NCBI GenBank assembly: GCA_036496265.1
Contig: DASXLL010000103.1
Coordinates: 1 to 12,375 of the forward strand
Source: CAYLLN01 sp036496265
GTDB taxonomy: Bacteria > Planctomycetota > Planctomycetia > Pirellulales > Pirellulaceae
Direction of reading: 5' to 3'
DNA: 12,375 nt
The position numbers and the translations under genes are program-made. The notes under the pieces are model-generated. The model made no database searches and had not been told where the DNA came from. It saw only the letters and a program-made list of their open reading frames with translations. This document shows positions 1 through 5,473 of the stretch, piece by piece. The number at the start of each line of letters is the position of its first letter. Positions within the stretch are counted from its first letter, which is position 1.

Positions 1-108
1 CGCTACGAAACTGGAATCGCTGTCAGTGACGAGGAACTTCAACACCTCCGCATCACTCCTGCAAAATTCCACGGTGACTGGAACTATTCAATCAAACCAC
101 GCCGTTAG
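1..108 (+). pseudogene. 3' end of an ISAzo13-type (Rhodopirellula-type) transposase, cut by the window edge
   Basis: Frame 1 is open from the first base to a TAG at 106-108 and gives 35 residues with no start in view. The residues include YETGIAVSDEEL near the start and FHGDWNYSIKP just before the stop. This pairing (Y-x-x-G-x-x-V-S-D-E followed by F-H-G-[DE]-W-N-Y-[ST]-I) is what I know as the C-terminal end of the DDE transposases of the ISAzo13 family, also called the Rhodopirellula transposase DDE domain. The catalytic DDE residues would lie upstream, outside the window, so I cannot say whether the element is intact. The stop codon overlaps the 3' end of the opposite-strand membrane gene, which suggests that the right end of the element lies within a few tens of bases after 108. 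I did not find a terminal inverted repeat because the left end is not visible. Family call fairly sure; intact versus remnant unknown. Confidence 0.8.
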
Positions 109-469
109 AAATTGTCAAAGTTATTTTTTCGCTCTGCCTAATGGTCTGTGGATTACTCATATAACTCTGGCTGACCCGGCAAATCGCATCGGCTGGAATG
201 GAAATCTCGCCGTAGAAGTTGGACGCAGTGAGAATATCGTCTTGCAATGAGACTCGATGCAAGCGAGACGCGAACCAGACAAGGAACGCCGAAAACCCTA
301 ACCACATGACCAGAGATTGCCAACGCATCCAGTCGGGAGGCGGTTCATTGTCGCGTCCGTGAAATACCCCCAACCACAGACCGGCCGTTCCAGCACCAAA
401 GCCGCTGATCCAAAGCAGCGGGAAAATAAACTTCCACCAAACGGTGAATGGAGATGAATACACTCGCAT
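92..469 (-). CDS. small two-TM membrane protein, probably 3'-truncated by the IS
   Basis: The product is 125 residues from the ATG at 469; an in-frame TTG eight codons further up has no ribosome binding site and was not used. Two hydrophobic segments are visible, at about residues 10-36 (WWKFIFPLLW, then a Gly/Ala-rich stretch) and 52-68 (SLVMWLGFSAFLVWFASRL), separated by a short polar loop with PPPDW. The soluble tail after TM2 (LHRVSLQDDILTASNFYGEISIP, then a segment with SQSYMSNPQTI) resembles small PH-like/DUF membrane proteins found singly in planctomycetes. I do not know a function. Proteins of this kind usually carry another 15-25 residues after this point, whereas here the frame stops at 92 inside the last codons of the opposite-strand transposase remnant. 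Truncation by IS insertion is therefore likely but is an inference. There is no clear Shine-Dalgarno sequence. Confidence 0.5.
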   Translation of the reverse strand: MRVYSSPFTVWWKFIFPLLWISGFGAGTAGLWLGVFHGRDNEPPPDWMRWQSLVMWLGFSAFLVWFASRLHRVSLQDDILTASNFYGEISIPADAICRVSQSYMSNPQTIRQSEKITLTISNGVV

Positions 470-532
470 TGCGAAGATTCTATCAGCGCACAAAAAAGCC
501 CCGCCAGATCGCTCCAGGGGGGCCGTAATACT

Positions 533-607
533 TTAGCCGGCCAGCAGTTCGTCAAACGTCCAGCAATGCCCCGTCAGCCCGGCGGCTTCCGCTGGCGTGT
601 ACTTCAT
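533..607 (-). pseudogene. 24-codon remnant resembling a transposase C-terminal tail
   Basis: Reading the minus strand from an ATG at 607 to a TAA at 533 gives 24 residues: K-Y-T-P-A-E-A-A-G-L-T-G-H-C-W-T-F-D-E-L-L-A-G after the Met. The pattern T-P-A-x-A-A-G-[LIV]-T-x-H-x-W-[ST]-x-x-E-L-[LI] is one I associate with the extreme C-terminus of DDE transposases, where it follows the last catalytic region. Nothing in the frames upstream continues a transposase: the GMC/subunit 3 operon ends 12 bases away. It is probably a fossil fragment left by an old insertion next to the operon. It could instead be a chance short ORF, or the tail may be picked up by another family; confidence is low to moderate. 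Confidence 0.35.
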
Positions 608-619
608 CGTCACCGGCCT

Positions 620-1042
620 TCAAGGTTTAGTGGACGGTGTGGGCCGGAAGATTGGGCCGCGCTGAATTACTGATTCTAGTAAGCCGTCGTTCAGATAGTC
701 GGGAGTGGGATCGATTGGGTGGGGTGTCTGGCCGGCGTAGCCGATTGCGTCGCGGACTTGGGGATTTAGGAAGTAAGCTCCCGCGGCAAATTCGGCCAGG
801 GTGCCGAAGGTGGCGGGATCGCGTGTTCGCAAAGTTTCCACTGCTGCGGCGGCCGCGGCGTTGCCGGTTTTCTGTAAAACCTGACGTAAGCCGGCGGCCA
901 TTTCGGGGCAAGTTTGTAGATACAGATTGAGTCCGCGGCTGGCAACATCGGCCTGGCTGGCCGACAGATGTCCATCGGCAGCGGGAATCAATACGTCGGC
1001 TAATTCGCCAATGCGCTTTCGTTCGACGTCTGTAAAGCTCAT
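620..1042 (-). CDS. gluconate 2-dehydrogenase subunit 3-like protein
   Basis: The product is 140 residues. The start chosen is the ATG at 1042 (MSFTDVERKRIGELADVLIP), whose ATGA overlaps the TGA of the upstream GMC oxidoreductase gene; a longer in-frame extension lies wholly inside that gene and is not needed. The early motif E-R-x-x-x-x-x-L-A-D-x-L-I-P-A, followed by a D-G-x-x-S-A-S segment and a helical middle ending in A-A-G-A-Y-F, then a short P-x-V-R-x-A-I-G-Y motif with G-Q-T-P-H-P, fits the gluconate 2-dehydrogenase subunit 3 family. In characterised enzymes this small subunit accompanies a GMC-type FAD subunit and is often exported with a Tat signal. Here no signal peptide is visible, so a cytoplasmic location or co-export is left open. 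Translational coupling to the GMC gene strongly supports a complex of the two. Substrate unknown. Confidence 0.8.
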   Translation of the reverse strand: MSFTDVERKRIGELADVLIPAADGHLSASQADVASRGLNLYLQTCPEMAAGLRQVLQKTGNAAAAAAVETLRTRDPATFGTLAEFAAGAYFLNPQVRDAIGYAGQTPHPIDPTPDYLNDGLLESVIQRGPIFRPTPSTKP

Positions 1043-2661
1043 GCCGGCACCCGTTGATTCGCTCGGTCGCGAACGAGATGGTCGGCACACCATAACGACA
1101 TCGCGGCAATCGTGGCGGTCGGGTTCATGCCGCTGGATGTCGGCCAGATGCTGCCGTCGAAGATGAAGAGGTTGGGAATGTCGTGTGTGCGGCCCCAGGG
1201 ATCGACGACCGAGTTTATCGGATCGGCGCCCATTTTCGCCGTGCCGAGCAAATGCCAGCCGGTCTCGCGGATGAGCGGCGCGGCTACCGTTTCATACGCT
1301 CCGGCAGCTTCCAGCGATTCTTTCGCCTTTCCCAAATGGAATTTCAGCAGCCGGTGCGAATTTTCGGACATGCGGTAGATGATTTTTGGCGCGGGAATTC
1401 CGTCCGCGTCGGTCAGCACCGGATCGAGGACAATTCGATTCGCCTCGTCGGGCAAATCCTCGGCGATGATGCCCCACATGGCGCTGTGGCCGAGGCGTTT
1501 GCGGATGCCTTCATGGAATGCTGCGCCCCAAATCGCGTTTGGGTCTCCCCAGGGATAGCCGCGAGTCATCGCCACTGGCCCACCCGTCGGCTGCAAGCCC
1601 CATTTGGCACCGCGTACGAATCCTCTCCGCGCGTCCGTCTCATAAAACTCTAGCGAATGCAGATGCTGCCCCCAGGGGCCGTGCGTGCTGCCGAGGTTGT
1701 CGTCGAAGAGGCCGACGACGGTGCCGAAGGGGTGCATCATGAGGCGGCGACCGACGAGGCCCGATGAATTTGCCAGTCCGTCGGGAAACTGATTGTTGGC
1801 TGAGGCGAGCAACAGCCGCGGTGTGCCAATTCCATTCGCGGCGAGAATCGTGGCGTCAGCCGATTGAAAATGTTCCTGGCCGTCGCGATCGACATACGTC
1901 GCGCCGGTCACCAGACCACTGCCATTCATTTCCAATCGCCGCACGCGGGCACCGGTTATCAATAGCACACCGGCGGACACATTGCTTGGCCAATGAGTTC
2001 GATCGGCCGAGCCCTTCGCACCCTCGACGCAACCCCACATACAGGTCGCACGTTGGGTACACGGATTGAGATTCTTGTATGGCTGCGTTGCGATCGCATT
2101 TGGCGCGGGCCACCAGTGCCAACCGAGACGGTTGTGGGCGGCGGCGACGCGACGTCCCATTGGGCCCAGCGGGGCCGGCGGCAGCGGCGGTCCTTTGCCG
2201 GGCGGAAACGCCGTATCCCCCGCCAGCCCCGAAATGCCAAAATCCTCCTCCACTCGCTCGTAATACGGCTGAAGATCTTCGTAGCTCAGCGGCCAATCGT
2301 CGCCGACGCCGTCGAGCGTTCGCACGCGAAAATCCGACGGCATATTCCGCTGCCAATGCGCTGCGAAAATTACGCTGCTGCCGCCGACGGCGTTGTACAT
2401 CACGGCCGCGATGTCGGAATCGCTATCGTCGATCGGGTAGTCGGCCGCCGCCTTCCGTCGATTCGGATTAGCCGACCAATCGCGACCCATTGTGATCTCG
2501 TAGTCCGCATGACCCGCCCGCGCCTTCGAATAGTCGGGCCAGTTGCCTTGTTCCAGAACGACAACCTTCATGCCCGCTTCCGCCAGCCGCTTGGCGGCTA
2601 CCGCGCCCGTTGGTCCTGCGCCAATGATCAGTGCATCGGCCGTCGAATTCATCGCTGCCAT
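1039..2661 (-). CDS. GMC-family FAD oxidoreductase (gluconate/sorbosone-type large subunit)
   Basis: The product is 540 residues. The N-terminus carries a dinucleotide-binding fold, LIIGAGPTGAVAAKRL at about residues 11-26, with the ribose-binding Glu in VVVLEQG near residue 37. A G-G-S-S-V-I-F-A-A-H-W-Q-R-N-M-P segment near residue 95 corresponds to the flavin-contacting GMC motif. A Cys-rich stretch N-P-C-T-x-R-A-T-C-M-W-G-C near residues 200-212 is shared with gluconate dehydrogenase-like GMC proteins. The C-terminal domain has W-H-L-L-G-T-A-K-M-G (H470) and S-G-M-N-P-T-A-T-I (N513), the expected His/Asn catalytic pair. It should oxidise an alcohol or sugar with FAD and pass electrons to a partner. 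Its own stop overlaps the subunit 3 gene, which follows. No Tat or Sec signal is visible. Starts at 2661 and 2652 are both possible. Substrate unknown. Confidence 0.9.
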   Translation of the reverse strand: MAAMNSTADALIIGAGPTGAVAAKRLAEAGMKVVVLEQGNWPDYSKARAGHADYEITMGRDWSANPNRRKAAADYPIDDSDSDIAAVMYNAVGGSSVIFAAHWQRNMPSDFRVRTLDGVGDDWPLSYEDLQPYYERVEEDFGISGLAGDTAFPPGKGPPLPPAPLGPMGRRVAAAHNRLGWHWWPAPNAIATQPYKNLNPCTQRATCMWGCVEGAKGSADRTHWPSNVSAGVLLITGARVRRLEMNGSGLVTGATYVDRDGQEHFQSADATILAANGIGTPRLLLASANNQFPDGLANSSGLVGRRLMMHPFGTVVGLFDDNLGSTHGPWGQHLHSLEFYETDARRGFVRGAKWGLQPTGGPVAMTRGYPWGDPNAIWGAAFHEGIRKRLGHSAMWGIIAEDLPDEANRIVLDPVLTDADGIPAPKIIYRMSENSHRLLKFHLGKAKESLEAAGAYETVAAPLIRETGWHLLGTAKMGADPINSVVDPWGRTHDIPNLFIFDGSIWPTSSGMNPTATIAAMSLWCADHLVRDRANQRVPA

Positions 2662-2695
2662 CCAAATGTCTTATCTGGCTAGAATGGCAATTACA

Positions 2696-3760
2696 ATGAC
2701 GCTCGCTCGGTACGACATCGCGAAATCCTATCGCTGGAATTACGACCACGCTCCACGGCCGCCGGAAAACATTGCGATCCCGCCGATCGGTGGCAACTGG
2801 ACGTATTGCGGACTTCCGGTACCGTCGCCACTGGCCATCGCGGCTGGCCCGCTGCTCAATGGCCGTTGGATCTTGTATTACGCCGCGTTGGGATTCGACA
2901 TTCTCACGTATAAAACGGTGCGCAGCCGGGAGCGCGAGTGCTATCCGCTACCGAATTTGCAGCCGGTTGAGCAGAAGGCCATTGGGCGATCGGGGACAGT
3001 GCTACAAACGGCAGGATCGATGGAAGGAAGTTGGGCGGTCTCGTTTGGCATGCCGTCGATGTCGCCGGATGTCTGGCGAGCCGACATCGAATGGACCAAA
3101 TGCCATTTGTCAAAAGACAAGGTGCTCTCGGTATCAGTCGTGTCGAGCCCCGAGCCCAATTGGACGCTGGATCAACTCGCCGACGACTTCGCTCTCTGTG
3201 CTCGCTGGGCCGTTGAAAGCGGCGCCGACTGCGTGGAAACCAATTTTTCCTGTCCCAATGTGTCGAGCGCCGATGGTCAGCTCTATCAACAGCCGACCGC
3301 CGGCGCCCTCGTCGCCCAGCGCGTTCGCGCGGCGATCGGACGTGTGCCGCTGATCATCAAAGTGGGCTTCTTCGACGAGCCATCGCGATGCGGCGAGTTT
3401 CTCGGCGCAGTCGCTCCTTTCGCCGACGCGCTGGCAATGACCAACTGCATTTCTGCGGTGGTCGAGCGGTCCGACGGCGAACGTTTTTTTGGCGGTCAGC
3501 CGCGTGGCATCGGCGGCGACGCCATCCGAGCTGCCTCCATTGATCAGGTTCGCATCTTCAGAGATTTGGTTCGCAAACGCGACTATTCGACCCAAATTAT
3601 CGGTGTTGGCGGCATTTCTACTGCCATCCATGTGAAGGATTATCTGAATGCAGGCGCGGAAGCCGTCCAACTCGCTACGGCGGTGATGCTCGATCCGTGT
3701 CTAGGCGTCAGAATCCGCCGCGAGCTTTCGGCTGCGATGGCGCTTGTTCGGGGTGTATGA
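2696..3760 (+). CDS. dihydroorotate dehydrogenase-family flavoprotein
   Basis: The product is 354 residues from the ATG at 2696 (MTLARYDIAKSYRW). Upstream ATGs at 2684 and 2666 are possible; anything earlier lies inside the divergent GMC gene. The barrel shows A-A-G-P-L-L-N-G at about residues 49-56, T-Y-K-T-V with a Lys near 73, the loop N-F-S-C-P-N-V at 183-189, I-I-K-V-G near 220-224, M-T-N-C near 248-251, and a phosphate-binding G-V-G-G-I-S-T near 303-309 followed by V-Q-L-A-T-A. These match the FMN-binding barrel of class 1 dihydroorotate dehydrogenases, in which the Cys of N-[LF]-S-C-P-N is the catalytic base. No other pyrimidine gene is nearby, and the spacing of the N-terminal motifs is loose, so it could be the cell's PyrD or a related dehydrogenase (dihydropyrimidine type). 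Likely cytoplasmic; no membrane anchor is seen. Confidence 0.75.
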   Translation: MTLARYDIAKSYRWNYDHAPRPPENIAIPPIGGNWTYCGLPVPSPLAIAAGPLLNGRWILYYAALGFDILTYKTVRSRERECYPLPNLQPVEQKAIGRSGTVLQTAGSMEGSWAVSFGMPSMSPDVWRADIEWTKCHLSKDKVLSVSVVSSPEPNWTLDQLADDFALCARWAVESGADCVETNFSCPNVSSADGQLYQQPTAGALVAQRVRAAIGRVPLIIKVGFFDEPSRCGEFLGAVAPFADALAMTNCISAVVERSDGERFFGGQPRGIGGDAIRAASIDQVRIFRDLVRKRDYSTQIIGVGGISTAIHVKDYLNAGAEAVQLATAVMLDPCLGVRIRRELSAAMALVRGV

Positions 3761-3799
3761 TGAAGCGTGTGACGGTCAGCCAATCCGCATCGAGGGAAA

Positions 3800-4393
3800 A
3801 TGGTCTCGTTTCATCTTACTGGTGACGCCCTTTGGCAGCGTATGGAGCGAGCCGTGCAAAAGGTTCAGGAGCGGCTAGAACGAACGGCAACGGTGCTAGA
3901 GCAGGCCGGAATTCTCTATGCGATCATCGGCGGCAACGCGGTGCGGGCTTGGGTGGCTCAAGCTGACGAAGCCGCCGTACGGACGACGCGGGATGTCGAT
4001 ATTTTGCTCCGCCGCAGTGATTTTCCAGCTGCCGTCGCGGCGATGGAAAAAGCCGGGTTTGTTTACCGGCATGTAAAAAGCATCGATATGTTCTTAGACG
4101 GGCCCGATGCGAAGGCCCGTGATGCTGTGCATGTGCTCTTCGCGGGTGAGAAGGTACGTCCAGACGATCCGGTTGCAACGCCGGATGTGACGGAGGCAGA
4201 AGAGATTGACCGCCACCGAACGCTGAATCTCGACGCGCTGGTGCGCATGAAGCTAACGTCGTACCGACGAAAAGATCAAATGCACTTGATTGACATGCTC
4301 GATGTCGAACTCATCGATCAAACCTGGACAAGTCGCCTGCCGCCGGAACTGGCGGCTCGCCTGCAAGAGCTGCTGGATCATCCAGAGTCGTAA
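3800..4393 (+). CDS. nucleotidyltransferase-fold protein
   Basis: The product is 197 residues, with start ATG at 3800 preceded by GAGGG at short spacing; an in-frame ATG at 3842 is an alternative. An amphipathic first helix (residues 11-36) leads to I-I-G-G-N-A-V-R-A-W at 42-51 and T-R-D-V-D-I-L-L at about 63-70. The GG(N)-x-V-R plus D-x-D arrangement is the hallmark of the polymerase-beta-like nucleotidyltransferase superfamily. A later Glu/Asp-rich part (V-T-E-A-E-E-I-D) and A-L-V-R-M-K-L-T-S-Y-R-x-K-D-Q-x-H-L-x-D-M-L-D resemble the C-terminal half of the AbiEii/DUF1814-like and related standalone nucleotidyltransferases. The substrate is unknown. It follows the dihydroorotate dehydrogenase-like gene by 39 bases and could share its transcript. 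No HEPN-type or antitoxin partner is visible beside it, so a toxin role is not supported here. Confidence 0.7.
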   Translation: MVSFHLTGDALWQRMERAVQKVQERLERTATVLEQAGILYAIIGGNAVRAWVAQADEAAVRTTRDVDILLRRSDFPAAVAAMEKAGFVYRHVKSIDMFLDGPDAKARDAVHVLFAGEKVRPDDPVATPDVTEAEEIDRHRTLNLDALVRMKLTSYRRKDQMHLIDMLDVELIDQTWTSRLPPELAARLQELLDHPES

Positions 4394-4428
4394 ACAGGCA
4401 ATCGAAAACCGAGGCCTGAAAAGCAACC

Positions 4429-4455
4429 AAGCCCCCGGTTTATCGCCGGAGGCTT
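4429..4455 (+). terminator. hairpin between convergent genes, likely bidirectional terminator
   Basis: AAGCCCCCGG at 4429-4438 pairs with CCGGAGGCTT at 4446-4455 with a single C-A mismatch, closing a 7-base loop. It sits 36 bases after the nucleotidyltransferase stop and about 105 bases beyond the stop of the cysteine-rich gene on the other strand. The flanks are only moderately T-rich on either strand (GAGGTTTATTTG on plus, GGTTGCTTTTC on minus), so it is a plausible but not textbook intrinsic terminator for both convergent transcripts. I see nothing else in 4394-4560. Confidence 0.55.
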
Positions 4456-4560
4456 GAGGTTTATTTGAACTCGCTTGATCGGCCGCCGCAGTGGAATGTG
4501 CAGTCGGCCGCGAAGCAAAGGTTGTCGTCCGATAGACGCGGACGGTCGTTGTTCGCTGAA

Positions 4561-5049
4561 CTAAGCGCCGCAGCCGCAAGCCGGAGCGCAACCGCATGTG
4601 TTGCAGCTATTGCAGCAACGATTGCAACGGCTGTGGCAGCAGCGTTGCTTGCAGCACCGCTGTTTGCAGCATCGATTGCAACCGCTGTTGCAGCCGCAGG
4701 AATTGTCGCAACCGCAGCTGGGAGCGGCAGCGCAAGACGGGGCGGGGGCGGCGCAAGACGGGGCGGCGCAGCTCGGAGCCGCACAGCCGCAGCCCATGTT
4801 GCAGCTATTGCAGCAACGATGGCAGCGTTGATGGCAGCAGCGTTGGTGGCAGCACCGCTGACGGCAGCAGCTGTTGCAACCGCAGGAATTGTCGCAGCCA
4901 CAGGTGTTGCAGCTGGCTTGGCAGCCGCAGCTATTGTCGCAGCCGCAACCACCACCACCACCGTAACCGAGCAAATTGAACGCGAACGCCTGGGACGAGA
5001 TACACAGGAAACCGACCGCCATCACGGCGGCCAACACACGGCTCTTCAT
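4561..5049 (-). CDS. exported cysteine-rich protein with an internal duplication
   Basis: The product is 162 residues from the ATG at 5049, which has a clear TAGGAG eight bases upstream; a longer in-frame extension lacks such a site. Residues 1-23 (MKSRVLAAVMAVGFLCISSQ, then AFA) form a Sec signal peptide, leaving a mature chain of about 139 residues starting FNLLGYGGGGG. I count about 43 Cys in it, near 31%. Two homologous blocks are visible: each has C-G-C-D-N-S-C-G-C-N-S, then CC-[RK]-Q-R-CC-[HK]-Q-R-CC triplets, then R-C-x-R-C-C-N-S-C-N and a C-G-C end. They are joined by a linker of A-A-P-S-C units. The composition suggests dense disulphide cross-linking or metal binding outside the cytoplasm. 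The function is unknown to me; a structural wall or surface role, or metal sequestration, are both inferences. It is monocistronic, with long flanks on both sides. Confidence 0.8.
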   Translation of the reverse strand: MKSRVLAAVMAVGFLCISSQAFAFNLLGYGGGGGCGCDNSCGCQASCNTCGCDNSCGCNSCCRQRCCHQRCCHQRCHRCCNSCNMGCGCAAPSCAAPSCAAPAPSCAAAPSCGCDNSCGCNSGCNRCCKQRCCKQRCCHSRCNRCCNSCNTCGCAPACGCGA

Positions 5050-5064
5050 GGCACAGACTCCTAA
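5042..5064 (-). promoter_or_regulatory. ribosome binding site that fixes the start of the cysteine-rich gene
   Basis: On the minus strand TAGGAG lies eight bases before the ATG at 5049 (TCTGTGCC spacer). This supports starting the protein at the signal peptide rather than at the upstream in-frame candidate at 5172. I could not identify convincing -35/-10 boxes in 5065-5332; that stretch of about 270 bases between this gene and the repeat below holds nothing else I can support. Confidence 0.6.
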
Positions 5065-5332
5065 GATGAACCAACACGGGGAGACGGAAACGGAAACAAC
5101 GGACGGTGTCGCCGGAACCGCCGGCCCCGCGGTGCTCTTGGCATTTGCGGAAGGCCTTGACGGGGAACGCAAGCGACGGTCAGCAGCGGAGTGCTGAATC
5201 TAAGCGTGCTATCGTCAACGCAGATTGTCCCGCTTTACTTGTCGGCAGAGTTGCCACAAAATTCCGCAGATTGCCAGGCCGGATAAGCTAGCAATGCGGC
5301 GCGTAGCGGAAAGGAGGCCGCCGACTGGGCGG

Positions 5333-5470
5333 AAGCACCAAATTACAAGCATCAAGCATCAAACAAGCACCAAATTCGAATGACCAATGCAGTTGGGCTA
5401 AATCATTGGTTCATTCGATCATTTGAATTTGTTTGTGATTTGGTGCTTGTGATTTGGTGCTTGATGCTTG
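5333..5470. repeat. intergenic inverted repeat built of short AAGCACCAAAT units
   Basis: The left arm begins AAGCACCAAATTACAAGC at 5333 and the right arm ends with two direct copies of GATTTGGTGCTT (5439-5450 and 5451-5462) plus GATGCTTG. The outer units pair (AAGCACCAAAT with ATTTGGTGCTT), and the centre pairs TTCGAATGACCAATG (5375-5389) with CATTGGTTCATTCGA (5404-5418) with one bulge around a loop of about 14 bases. The arms are not perfect copies but share short reiterated words in both orientations. It begins only four bases beyond the stop of the pgk-like gene, so its transcript would fold into a long hairpin at the 3' end of that mRNA. It looks like a dispersed REP/MITE-like element; mobility is an inference. 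Confidence 0.7.
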
Positions 5471-5473
5471 GGG

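Noticed and set aside
26..250. Plus-strand 74-codon frame near the left edge
   Set aside because: It overlaps both the transposase tail in another frame and the membrane gene, and shows no protein-like features.
1993..2682. Plus-strand 229-codon frame rich in Arg
   Set aside because: It is an antisense shadow of the GMC gene with Arg-heavy composition typical of GC-rich non-coding frames.
2543..2695. N-terminal extension of the dihydroorotate dehydrogenase-like frame to 2543
   Set aside because: It lies inside the 5' part of the well-supported GMC gene on the other strand and is not needed for the barrel fold.
3800..4393. Toxin-antitoxin system
   Set aside because: No partner gene fits in the 39-base upstream gap or in the following 160 bases, so only the nucleotidyltransferase fold is claimed.
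4465..5064. Long plus-strand reading frames rich in Ala or in Leu/Gln across the cysteine-rich gene
   Set aside because: They are antisense shadows of the repetitive Cys codons (TGC/TGT read as GCA/ACA/CAG); the minus frame has a signal peptide and a good ribosome binding site.
5333..5470. Possible CRISPR-like repeats
   Set aside because: The units are short, irregular, in both orientations and without uniform spacers; an inverted repeat explains them better.
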